This document shows, one piece after another, positions 1 through 6,190 of a stretch of DNA of 8,606 nt (position 1 is the stretch's first letter; every line of letters starts with the position of its first letter). The stretch spans positions 1-8,606 of the forward strand of contig CAKRPQ010000086.1 of assembly GCA_934385225.1 (NCBI GenBank), written 5' to 3'. The notes under the pieces were generated by a model, which worked only from the letters and a program-made list of their open reading frames with translations, searched no databases and was not told the origin of the DNA. This DNA is from an uncultured Eubacteriales bacterium (GTDB lineage: Bacteria; Bacillota; Clostridia; Oscillospirales; CAG-272). Position numbers and translations under genes: made by a program.

Positions 1-448
1 TAATTATGTAATCAAAAATTCCTCTGTAATATTCGAGAAGATCCGAAAATCTCTTGCCCGCGAGAAGCTCGACGGGATTCGGCGGAAAAGGACCCGAAAA
101 AACAATAAACAGAGAATCAAATTGCGTCTGATAAACTACTTCATCTTCGTTTGCATGTCCCGCGAGATAGTGGCTGAGCCCAAGCATACCCGTTTCGGAG
201 GCATGCTTTGAAGCGAACGTCGATCTGCGCAGATCCGTATCTATGAGAAGCACCTTTTTGCCCATATCAGAAAGGCTTTTTGCAAGTTCAAGCGAGACAA
301 GACTTTTGCCTTCGCTCTGAATCGAACTTGTTATCGCTATCGTTTTTATGTCCGCTCCGCAGAAAAGAACGTTGGTGCGGAATGTCTTGAAAGCTTCTCG
401 CACTTCATATCTGTCGGGGATAAGGTTGATAAGATTAACTGTATTCAT
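1..448 (-). CDS. CpsD/CapB-type bacterial tyrosine kinase, N-terminal part (cut by left edge)
   Basis: This gene reads leftwards from an ATG at 448-446 and runs off the window after 149 codons. The protein is a cytoplasmic P-loop tyrosine autokinase (BY-kinase) that partners with the membrane protein encoded just upstream and controls capsule or exopolysaccharide export. Visible marks are the entry helix EAFKTFRTNV (residues 18-27), a Walker A motif SSIQSEGKS (41-49), the Walker A' motif VLLIDTDLRR (66-75) and the family motif GPFPPNPVELL (119-129). Walker B should follow directly after FDYII (145-149), outside the window, as should the C-terminal tyrosine cluster. The Walker A lacks the proline usual in TSxxPGEGKS; the catalytic Gly-Lys-Ser is intact. 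ParA/MinD-like ATPases share the fold, but the gene order and the EAFKTFRTN entry favour the kinase. Its ribosome site is unusual and is listed separately. Confidence 0.9.
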   Translation of the reverse strand, partial: MNTVNLINLIPDRYEVREAFKTFRTNVLFCGADIKTIAITSSIQSEGKSLVSLELAKSLSDMGKKVLLIDTDLRRSTFASKHASETGMLGLSHYLAGHANEDEVVYQTQFDSLFIVFSGPFPPNPVELLAGKRFSDLLEYYRGIFDYII

Positions 449-457
449 TTCACAAAA

Positions 458-479
458 TCACACCGCAGTGTGAGCCTTT
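458..479 (-). promoter_or_regulatory. Hairpin between Shine-Dalgarno and start codon of the kinase gene
   Basis: Read on the minus strand, AGAAAGG (482-476) is the only purine-rich ribosome-site candidate ahead of the kinase ATG, but it lies about 26 nt upstream, too far in linear form. Between them sits a perfect 6-bp inverted repeat, TCACAC-TGCG-GTGTGA (473-458). If the hairpin forms, the effective spacing falls to about 10 nt. The repeat is visible; its role in translation is inferred. Confidence 0.4.
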
Positions 480-507
480 CTGTATGATACGGCGTTATTG
501 CGCCCGA

Positions 508-1296
508 TTATTTTGCTGTTTTGTTCTTTTTACTGCTTTTGCCCGCACGCGTATTTTTACTGTAAGCCGAAACGTCTGGGATTACGCCGAGAACGCTGAG
601 CCCGGTCTTTTTTTCGACGTCTTCGGGTGTTGCAACCATATTGTTTGTCACCGTTATAAGGACGATAACACCGCACGATATGATTATTCCGACGAGGACT
701 GCGAGAATGATGTTCTTTGTCATGCTCGGAGACGAGGGCGCGACGGGAATAGTGCCGTATTCTTCGATAGTGACGTCTTCGACACCCATTATTGTCTTTG
801 CCTTGACTCTTGAAACATCCGCAAAAGCGTCAACGAGCATTTTTGCGCGTATCGGGTCTGCGTCGGTTATCGTAATGTCGACAAAGCGAGACATGTTGTT
901 GTCTGTTGAAACTTTTCCCACAAGCGAACGGTAGCCATTCGGGTCTTCACCTATTTTGCTTAAAACCTGTCTGTAAACCTCGCTGCTCTTGATAAGAATA
1001 AGGAAGTCTTCTTTTATGGAAGTCGCGCTTGTAAGGTCTGTTGCCGACGTTGCACTTGAATTTTGTCTGTTCAGTATGTAAACTCTCGCGGTTGATTTGT
1101 ACATCGGCGTCACGAACTTTGACGTCCAGACATAAGCTGCGACAGCCGCAAGCAGAGCCGCAAGAGCGATGATCCAAAGTTTCGAAATAAGTACGCCGAG
1201 GAGCTTTGGAATATCTATTTCCGTCTCTTCTCTCTGTACCGATTGATTTTTTGCGTAACCCGTAGGTTGATTTTGATTCTGAATGTTTGTGTTCAC
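508..1296 (-). CDS. Wzz/CpsC-family chain-length determinant and tyrosine-kinase activator
   Basis: This 262-aa membrane protein belongs to the Wzz/CpsC (polysaccharide co-polymerase) family, which sets surface-polysaccharide chain length and whose cytoplasmic tail activates the separate CpsD kinase in Gram-positives. A Gln/Asn-rich cytoplasmic N-terminus is followed by TM1 at about residues 38-57, an extracytoplasmic domain at about 58-194, the family proline-rich motif PVAPSSPS (184-191), TM2 at about 195-216, and the conserved post-TM2 segment TPEDVEKKTGLSVLGVIP (223-240). The tail is very lysine-rich (AGKSSKKNKTAK). The start is GTG, supported by CAGGAG eight bases upstream and by the natural N-terminal length. 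Only two bases separate it from the stop of the phosphatase gene, and its ribosome site lies inside that gene, so translation is probably coupled. The kinase gene follows after 59 bases. Length is typical of the Gram-positive two-gene (separate CpsC and CpsD) arrangement. Confidence 0.93.
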   Translation of the reverse strand: MNTNIQNQNQPTGYAKNQSVQREETEIDIPKLLGVLISKLWIIALAALLAAVAAYVWTSKFVTPMYKSTARVYILNRQNSSATSATDLTSATSIKEDFLILIKSSEVYRQVLSKIGEDPNGYRSLVGKVSTDNNMSRFVDITITDADPIRAKMLVDAFADVSRVKAKTIMGVEDVTIEEYGTIPVAPSSPSMTKNIILAVLVGIIISCGVIVLITVTNNMVATPEDVEKKTGLSVLGVIPDVSAYSKNTRAGKSSKKNKTAK

Positions 1297-1298
1297 TT

Positions 1299-2069
1299 TT
1301 AATACTCCTGAAAAATGAAATTACCCGAAAGTATTTTGCGAGGATTTGAAAGCATTATTTTGTCTGCGGCCTCTGTGCCGCATATACGAGTGATTGTTTT
1401 GTAGCAGTCCGATAAAATCGGCGGTCTGAACTTCACGTCGTGCGCGTCCGATGCAATAAGACTGACGATGTTTTTCTTTAATAATTTTTTGCAGTAGAGA
1501 TGAATTCCGATGCCTCGTTTGCCCGTCACGGCGCCCGCGTTCAGTTGGATAAGCGTGCCCGATTCCGCTATTTTGTCGATAAGCGTGCCGTCATTTCTAA
1601 GCGACTCATATCTTTCCGCATGCGCGAGAATAGGGGTGTAGCCGCTGCTTGAAATGTTGTTCAGTCCGCGCAGGATTTCATATCTGTCGGTGTTTTCGAA
1701 GAATTCGACCAGAACGAATTTTGTTTTGGAGAGCGGCTTGCAGAATCCTTCTTTAAGCTCTGAGACCATTTCGCTGTGATACATGATTTCGTTTCCGAGA
1801 AAAAGCCTTATATCGGGGTATCTTTTCTTTACCGCATAATATGTCTCGGCATAGACCGCGTCGGTGTCAAAGCGAAGCTTTTCCATAGCTTCCCGAACAC
1901 CGTTTTCTCCGCACGTCATGGCATACGGATTGAAATGCGGCGTAAAGCATATTATTCTCGTGCCGTCCCTGTAAGACGCGTCAAGCATTTCGAACATTTC
2001 GTCGCGTGACGATGCGCCGTCGTCGATACCGTAGAGCATATGGCAATGTAGATCTGCGAACCCGACCAT
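1299..2069 (-). CDS. CpsB/YwqE-type PHP-family protein-tyrosine phosphatase
   Basis: This 256-aa cytoplasmic metallo-phosphatase of the PHP fold dephosphorylates the CpsD-type kinase and so resets the capsule/exopolysaccharide switch. The metal-binding motifs are all present: DLHCHMLYGIDDGA (residues 6-19; H8, H10, D16/D17), FTPHF with H45, LGNE with E94, LAHAERY with H150, and SDAH with D208 and H210. The length matches CpsB/YwqE (about 240-260 aa). The ATG at 2069 is preceded by GAAAGGAT at good spacing, and the first metal motif begins at residue 6, so there is no room for a much later start. It is the first gene of a leftward operon and sits right behind a strong promoter. PHP-type histidinol-phosphatase is an alternative for the fold alone, but the GIDDGA motif and the CpsC/CpsD neighbours make the tyrosine phosphatase assignment firm. 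Confidence 0.93.
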   Translation of the reverse strand: MVGFADLHCHMLYGIDDGASSRDEMFEMLDASYRDGTRIICFTPHFNPYAMTCGENGVREAMEKLRFDTDAVYAETYYAVKKRYPDIRLFLGNEIMYHSEMVSELKEGFCKPLSKTKFVLVEFFENTDRYEILRGLNNISSSGYTPILAHAERYESLRNDGTLIDKIAESGTLIQLNAGAVTGKRGIGIHLYCKKLLKKNIVSLIASDAHDVKFRPPILSDCYKTITRICGTEAADKIMLSNPRKILSGNFIFQEY

Positions 2070-2106
2070 ATATAATCCTTTCGTGCACGGTACTTCATTC
2101 TATTAT

Positions 2107-2135
2107 ATCATACCACAAAAAAAATTGTATTGCAA
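2107..2135 (-). promoter_or_regulatory. Promoter of the leftward phosphatase-CpsC-kinase operon
   Basis: Read on the minus strand, a -35 box TTGCAA (2135-2130) and a -10 box TATGAT (2112-2107) are separated by exactly 17 bp, with a TG one base before the -10 (extended -10). Transcription should start near 2100, giving a leader of about 30 nt ahead of the phosphatase ATG. The boxes fit vegetative sigma-A. Confidence 0.75.
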
Positions 2136-2196
2136 GAGTTTTTTGAAAATTCCCGCAAAAGGAAAATATTTAAATAAATTATAATCTCTCCATTGC

Positions 2197-2225
2197 TTGA
2201 CAGAATGAGAAAAATGTGATATTAT
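2197..2225 (+). promoter_or_regulatory. Strong sigma-A promoter of the SLH-protein gene
   Basis: A perfect consensus -35 box TTGACA (2197-2202) and a -10 box TATTAT (2220-2225) are separated by 17 bp, with TG at 2217-2218 forming an extended -10. An A+T-rich tract lies upstream. The start site should fall near 2232, leaving an untranslated leader of about 143 nt. This quality of promoter fits a highly expressed surface protein. Confidence 0.85.
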
Positions 2226-2240
2226 AGTAATCAGATACCG

Positions 2241-2306
2241 TATCCTGCGAAAAACGGACGGGGAAATTAGGAAAAAACTACCGTTTCAACTCTTTTTCGC
2301 CGGATA
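2241..2306 (+). promoter_or_regulatory. Leader RNA stem 1 of the SLH-protein mRNA
   Basis: TATCC (2241-2245) pairs with GGATA (2302-2306), and after one T/C mismatch GCGAAAAA (2247-2254) pairs with TTTTTCGC (2293-2300), giving 13 pairs. Inside, ACGG (2258-2261) can pair with CCGT (2281-2284) around a purine-rich loop. I do not recognise a known riboswitch class. The complementarity is seen directly; a regulatory or mRNA-stabilising role is inferred. Confidence 0.5.
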
Positions 2307-2315
2307 AGGAACATT

Positions 2316-2350
2316 TTCGGGGCGTCATACGTCTTGTATGACAGACCGAA
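2316..2350 (+). promoter_or_regulatory. Leader RNA stem 2, directly upstream of the ribosome site
   Basis: A perfect 7-bp stem GTCATAC (2324-2330) with GTATGAC (2336-2342) closes a 5-nt loop. It is extended by TTCGG (2316-2320) pairing with CCGAA (2346-2350) across a 3x3 internal loop. It is followed by an A-run rather than a T-run, so it is not an intrinsic terminator. It ends 12 nt before the GGAGG ribosome site and leaves that site unpaired. Confidence 0.55.
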
Positions 2351-2362
2351 TAAAAAAATAAC

Positions 2363-2367
2363 GGAGG
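2363..2367 (+). promoter_or_regulatory. Ribosome binding site fixing the SLH-protein start
   Basis: GGAGG lies 7 nt before the ATG at 2375. A second in-frame ATG at 2384 is too far away at 16 nt, so the first ATG is chosen. Confidence 0.85.
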
Positions 2368-2374
2368 TTTCACA

Positions 2375-5300
2375 ATGAAGACAATGAAGACAAGAGTTTT
2401 CGGCGCGTTTCTTGCGCTCCTTACGGTGGTATCGTGCGTTTTTGCAGGTGTAATTTCGGCGAGCGCGGCAAACACCACGTTTAAGGACGTGAAAAAGGGT
2501 GACTGGCACTATGAATTTGTCACTTACATGGCTGAAAAGGAAATAATCAACGGATATAATAAAGGAACATATTATGAGTTCCGTCCGAATGATTATGTTA
2601 AACGCAGTGAGTTTATCAAAATGCTCGTAACCACGTTCGGACTCAAAAAGTCCGGCAGCGCGGGCACGAGTTTCTCCGACGTAAAGAGCGGTGACTGGTA
2701 CTATGAGTATTACAGCATCGCGGCGTCGAAGGGAATCATTTCGGAAGTTTTCTCGGGAACCGAGATGAAGCCGAATCAGACTCTTACGAGAGAAGAAGCG
2801 GCGGCGCTTCTTATGGCATATCTTGACTATCCCGATGACGATGTTGTTTCTACATCGAAGTTCGACGACTATAACACAATAACATCGAAATACAGAACAT
2901 TCGTTCTGCAAGCGGCTTATGCCGATATAATCAACGGCTTCAATGACGGCGGTCAGACTAATTTCCGCCCGAAAGAGGGACTTCGCCGTGCGCAGGCTGC
3001 AAAGATACTTTCTACTGCGGCAGGCACGATTGCAGACGGAACGGTAAAGGACTTTGCCTTTGACTACAGCGATAATATCACCGTTGTTGACGCGGCAACG
3101 ATCACGGGTCTTGACGGTATCGAGAACGTTATTATCGGCGAGGACGTAAAGGGAACGGTTACGTTTACCGGCTGTTCGATAGACGGTACTGTTTATAACA
3201 GAAGCGGTGCAAAGGTCGTTTTCTCTAACTGCGATATCGACTCGCTTGAACTTAACGGTGCATCTTCTTCCGTAGAACTCAAACAGAAGACGTCGGTCGG
3301 AGAGATTGACGTTAATGTTCCGCAGGCATCTATTAAATTTATGAGCAGTGCGAGTGCTGATAAGGTTGTTGTCGAGTCGGGCGCAACAGGTCTTGATATT
3401 ACGACCGAGGGCAGCGACTGCACGATCTCCGATATGAGCATTCACGCAAATAACGTGAAGAGTGCGATCACACCTAAGAATCTTACCATAGATAACGATA
3501 AGTCCGCTACGATAGGCACGATTAAATATCAGAACGGTATTAAGGGTGAGCTTAACACAACGTGGTCGGGCGAGATTGAAAAACTCCTGTTCGAGACATA
3601 TGCGGGCGGTAAGGTTTATTACTTCTATACAAAGACTAACAGCGGATATACAGCCTCTAACTTTGCGACAAACTATAATAACGCGGCTGTAAAGGACGTT
3701 ATCTCCGTTACGTCAAATAAAAAGTACAGCGAAGTTACAAAGAGCAGCGTTATAGACGACAGCTCCAAGTATATCGTAATCGCGTTCCAAAACGGTTCTA
3801 CATACACGACACCTGTTATATATGACCGAGAAGCATATAAAACAGGCTTCAAGACGCTTCCTACACTTACAGGTACTGCAAGCAGTAATGTTGTTTCCGT
3901 TTCCGTAAACCTCACATATGCGGGCGGCACAACATATCTGTATCTCACAAACGATGAAGCAGCTCCCGAATCTTACAGCATCGCAAAGGCAATCTGGGAC
4001 TCTGTTGACGCAACTGCAAGATCCAGCACGTCGACAGGCACGTTCGGTTCTCTTGCAAAGACTGTTGTTGAGAACTATAAGTATTGTGTATTTTTCAGAA
4101 TCGACTCTGATAAGAACGAGCTCAAACCCGTTGTTGTCAAGACACCTCTTGACACGACCGATTTCTCCGAAAAGCCCTCACTTGTTGTCGGCGGCGGTGA
4201 AAACGGCGATGACGTAATCAAGTTTACACCTAACTTTGACGGTAAGATCAAGTTCTATTACACAGACAGATCTATGTCCTTCAATAATAACGCACAGCTC
4301 TTCGAGTATTTTGCACCTGCCGCATCGGGCGATACTCATACAGTTTCGTTCAAGAAGAATCAGAAGGTTGAAATTCCCGTTGACGAGCTTAATGAGTCGA
4401 ATAAATTCGTTGCAATCCGAATCACGAAGAACCCGACATACACAGGAGGTAAGGATACCGATATCGTTATAACAATGCTTGAACGCAAGATTGACGGTAC
4501 AGGCTTCAAGAGCGGAACAACTCCCGCAGCATACCGTGTAAAGGGTTCTACAAAGAACATTGCCGTTACATTTGAAGTTGCAAATGCAAACAGAACAAAT
4601 AACGTAAAGTATATGTTCCTTGACTATAACAAGACATACACTTCCTCCGCTGAATTCAATAAAGATTACGAAAGCGGAAAATACGTTTCGAGAACAGTTG
4701 ACTATAACGGCACGGGTCTCACAGGCGCACAGCTCTGCATCGAAGAAACGAATAAGAGCTATGTTGCATTCCTTGTCGAGGATAATAACGGACGTTACTT
4801 TGCTCCGAAGACGGTAAGAGTTGACAATACGGGTTACGGTATATCGAATCCTAAGTTTACATTCCTTGACACGGGCTTCGAAGATAAGAACGGCAATCCG
4901 ACAGACGTTAAGTGCAAACTCACGTTTGAAGCAATTCTTCCTCTTAAACTCAAATATAAGGCATTCTCCAAGCTCCCGTCCAGCTATGAGCTTTCCACAG
5001 AGGAGGGTACACCTCTTAACGGCGGAAATCCCGTAAAGGTCGGTAAGAATGAGATTACCGTTGACGCAAGTGTAGTTTCGGGCAACAATAAGTACATCTA
5101 TGTATGCGTTTACTTTGACGACTCCCAGATCGGTTATCTCTCCCTCGGTGATGTTAAGGCTTCCTACACCGAAACCAGATACGGCGTTAAACTCACGCCC
5201 GATGTCTCTCTTATCAAGAACGAATTCGTCGATATGTTCAGATATGACGATGACGACACCGTAAACGGCGAACTCAGATGGTACTACACAAATACCGTTC

Positions 5301-5935
5301 CGACAACAGTAAGCGCGTTTAACAGCGGCTATGCTTCCGCTTCGTTCAGAAACGGTGCAACCGAGTCGATCACATCGACAAGCGGTGCAATCGAAGCATA
5401 TCCGATATCCTTTGTAAGCGAGTACAGATACTTCGTTTATCTGTTCAGCGACGGTACGAGTACAACTTATACCGTAAGCTACTGCGATATGCAGAACGTC
5501 CACAAGCTCGTAAAGAGCATTAAGCTCTCCGAGGACAATAAGACTATTGAATACGTTCCGTATGTTGACAGCGAAGGCGGAAGCATGGTGGTTAAATACT
5601 ACTATTCCGACACAAAGGATACGTTCGGTAAATCCACTTTCATCACAACCGTTGAAAAGAAGAATGCCAACGGCTACATCAGCTATGAGAACTACGATTG
5701 GAGCACGTTCAAGTATAAGTACGACCAGAAGGCAAAGATCTATTCCGGTAAGGCTAATATTGATGAGCGTGACTACTTCGGCGAACTTGCAATGGGCGAT
5801 ACGTTAAGCGTAACGCAGACAAACAGAACAAGATACCTCTACATCGCAATATTCAGAAATGATGAAAGCAACCCTGATTATAAGACATATAAACAGTATG
5901 GTTACTTCGAATTTACAATTCCCGCAAAAAGCTGA
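2375..5935 (+). CDS. SLH-domain surface protein with beta-solenoid segment and seven ~107-aa repeats (probable S-layer-type protein)
   Basis: This 1186-aa secreted protein has a signal peptide (Lys-rich start, hydrophobic residues 8-27, cleavage near SASA at 28-31). Three SLH domains follow at about 36-90, 100-150 and 163-217. These bind secondary cell-wall polymer in Gram-positives. The usual TRAE-type binding motif appears as KRSE (76-79), TREE (138-141) and RRAQ (204-207), so the key arginine is kept in all three. Residues 260-350 show five beta-rich turns with a 19-20 residue period. Residues about 395-1186 form seven divergent repeats. No enzyme motif, LPXTG or C-terminal membrane anchor is seen, so attachment is by SLH alone. 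The gene is monocistronic: own strong promoter, structured leader, own terminator. Lysine is mostly AAG (12 AAG to 1 AAA at 4202-4560), while the next gene prefers AAA, which suggests high expression. An S-layer subunit is my best guess; an adhesin or polymer-binding surface protein is possible. The SLH call is firm, the overall role is not. Confidence 0.9.
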   Translation: MKTMKTRVFGAFLALLTVVSCVFAGVISASAANTTFKDVKKGDWHYEFVTYMAEKEIINGYNKGTYYEFRPNDYVKRSEFIKMLVTTFGLKKSGSAGTSFSDVKSGDWYYEYYSIAASKGIISEVFSGTEMKPNQTLTREEAAALLMAYLDYPDDDVVSTSKFDDYNTITSKYRTFVLQAAYADIINGFNDGGQTNFRPKEGLRRAQAAKILSTAAGTIADGTVKDFAFDYSDNITVVDAATITGLDGIENVIIGEDVKGTVTFTGCSIDGTVYNRSGAKVVFSNCDIDSLELNGASSSVELKQKTSVGEIDVNVPQASIKFMSSASADKVVVESGATGLDITTEGSDCTISDMSIHANNVKSAITPKNLTIDNDKSATIGTIKYQNGIKGELNTTWSGEIEKLLFETYAGGKVYYFYTKTNSGYTASNFATNYNNAAVKDVISVTSNKKYSEVTKSSVIDDSSKYIVIAFQNGSTYTTPVIYDREAYKTGFKTLPTLTGTASSNVVSVSVNLTYAGGTTYLYLTNDEAAPESYSIAKAIWDSVDATARSSTSTGTFGSLAKTVVENYKYCVFFRIDSDKNELKPVVVKTPLDTTDFSEKPSLVVGGGENGDDVIKFTPNFDGKIKFYYTDRSMSFNNNAQLFEYFAPAASGDTHTVSFKKNQKVEIPVDELNESNKFVAIRITKNPTYTGGKDTDIVITMLERKIDGTGFKSGTTPAAYRVKGSTKNIAVTFEVANANRTNNVKYMFLDYNKTYTSSAEFNKDYESGKYVSRTVDYNGTGLTGAQLCIEETNKSYVAFLVEDNNGRYFAPKTVRVDNTGYGISNPKFTFLDTGFEDKNGNPTDVKCKLTFEAILPLKLKYKAFSKLPSSYELSTEEGTPLNGGNPVKVGKNEITVDASVVSGNNKYIYVCVYFDDSQIGYLSLGDVKASYTETRYGVKLTPDVSLIKNEFVDMFRYDDDDTVNGELRWYYTNTVPTTVSAFNSGYASASFRNGATESITSTSGAIEAYPISFVSEYRYFVYLFSDGTSTTYTVSYCDMQNVHKLVKSIKLSEDNKTIEYVPYVDSEGGSMVVKYYYSDTKDTFGKSTFITTVEKKNANGYISYENYDWSTFKYKYDQKAKIYSGKANIDERDYFGELAMGDTLSVTQTNRTRYLYIAIFRNDESNPDYKTYKQYGYFEFTIPAKS
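2480..3025 (+). repeat. Three SLH domain repeats (protein level)
   Basis: Each unit opens with F(K/S/D)D and carries a helix plus a glycine-turn: FKDVKKGDWHYEF (residues 36-48), FSDVKSGDWYYEY (100-112) and the more divergent FDDYNTITSKYRTF (163-176). Each ends with the R-containing binding motif and an alanine/leucine-rich helix. The third copy keeps the second-half motif DIINGFNDGGQTNFRP (184-199), which resembles EIINGYNKGTYYEFRP of the first copy (56-71). Confidence 0.92.
3152..3424 (+). repeat. Beta-solenoid-like turns, period 19-20 residues
   Basis: Aligned turns in the SLH protein are VTFTGCSID (262-270), VVFSNCDID (281-289), VELKQKTSV (300-308), IKFMSSASA (320-328) and LDITTEGSD (340-348). 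The central hydrophobic residues F264, F283, L302, F322 and I342 are spaced 19, 19, 20 and 20 apart, and C267 and C286 stack. This is the pattern of a parallel beta-helix. The periodicity is seen directly; the fold is inferred. Confidence 0.6.
3557..5932 (+). repeat. Seven divergent tandem protein repeats of ~105-120 aa
   Basis: Each unit has an early aromatic strand and a late strand. The early ones start at residues 413 (KVYYFYT), 520 (TYLYLTN), 624 (KIKFYYT), 744 (VKYMFLD), 857 (LKLKYKA), 966 (ELRWYYT) and 1071 (MVVKYYY). The late ones are SKYIVIAF (464), YKYCVFF (568), NKFVAIRI (676), KSYVAFLV (794), NKYIYVCV (905), YRYFVYLF (1017) and TRYLYIAI (1152). The two strands are 47-51 residues apart in units 1-6 and about 80 in unit 7, which has an insertion. 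Unit period is 104-120 residues. This suggests a string of beta-sandwich (Ig-like) domains. Confidence 0.65.
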
Positions 5936-5953
5936 TTGAACTGAATAAAATCT

Positions 5954-5990
5954 GCCCCGATCTCGTCAAATGAGGTCGGGGCTCTTTTTT
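5954..5990 (+). terminator. Rho-independent terminator of the SLH-protein gene
   Basis: GCCCCGATCTC (5954-5964) and GAGGTCGGGGC (5972-5982) form an 11-bp stem with one G-U pair and a 7-nt loop, followed directly by TCTTTTTT (5983-5990). It begins 18 nt after the stop codon and should isolate this gene from the glycanase operon downstream. Confidence 0.93.
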
Positions 5991-6129
5991 GGCACGAAAA
6001 CATGTTGCACAAAAAATAATATGCGATTTTGTTTATATTGCATAACAAAAAACACGGTTTTTGCTTAAAATCAAAAAAACAACGTCGTTTTACACAAAAC
6101 AAAAGGGACGGATTTGGTTGTTTTGAGAA
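5991..6129. other. A-rich spacer between terminator and glycanase promoter
   Basis: This stretch has no gene. It contains a weak fold in which TGTTGCA (6003-6009) can pair with TGCATAACA (6039-6047) with a 2-nt bulge, and ACAAAA (6009-6014) with TTTTGT (6027-6032). I saw no clear catabolite-repression (cre) site or other named operator. Confidence 0.4.
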
Positions 6130-6158
6130 TTGAAAAAAATAAGGAGTTATTGTATAAT
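6130..6158 (+). promoter_or_regulatory. Promoter of the GH26 operon
   Basis: A -35 box TTGAAA (6130-6135) and a perfect -10 box TATAAT (6153-6158) are separated by 17 bp. Transcription should begin near 6165, leaving about 26 nt of leader. The ribosome site AGGGAG (6178-6183) lies 7 nt before the ATG at 6191. Confidence 0.8.
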
Positions 6159-6190
6159 ATTATATATTATTTTTATGAGGGAGCAAAAAA

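Larger units (their letters stand above)
2070..2374. other. Divergent intergenic control region (305 bp)
   Basis: This gene-free stretch separates the leftward polysaccharide-control operon from the rightward SLH-protein gene. It holds two back-to-back promoters whose predicted start sites lie about 130 bp apart, an A+T-rich core (about 2136-2190) that could serve as an UP element for the rightward promoter, and the rightward leader RNA with two stems. No open frame with a ribosome site was seen here. Confidence 0.8.

Noticed and set aside
2180..2185. A second TATAAT as an alternative rightward promoter.
   Set aside because: No -35-like hexamer lies 16-18 bp upstream (AAAAGG at the 17-bp position), and a far better promoter sits just downstream.
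2324..2350. Leader stem 2 as an intrinsic terminator or attenuator of the SLH gene.
   Set aside because: The stem is followed by AGACCGAATAAAAAAA, not a T-run, on the plus strand, and no alternative anti-terminator pairing was seen.
2985..2999. The third SLH repeat as a degenerate, non-binding copy because TRAE is RRAQ.
   Set aside because: TRAE variants including TRAQ are known in functional SLH proteins such as SpaA, and the arginine is kept, so loss of function cannot be claimed.
4178..5503. Long antisense open frame (441 codons, minus strand) inside the SLH-protein gene, and a similar 392-codon one at 2267-3445.
   Set aside because: The plus strand carries a clear signal peptide, SLH domains and repeats. 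The antisense frames have no recognisable motif, are Cys/Arg/Val-rich and stay open because biased codon use avoids TTA, CTA and TCA on the plus strand.
5954..5990. Terminator acting in both directions.
   Set aside because: On the minus strand the stem is followed by AGATTTTATTC, a weak interrupted T-run, and no minus-strand gene ends there.
6153..6164. Perfect 12-bp palindrome TATAATATTATA over the -10 box of the GH26 promoter, a possible operator.
   Set aside because: It is pure A/T, and such palindromes arise easily around TATAAT; no G/C position supports protein recognition.
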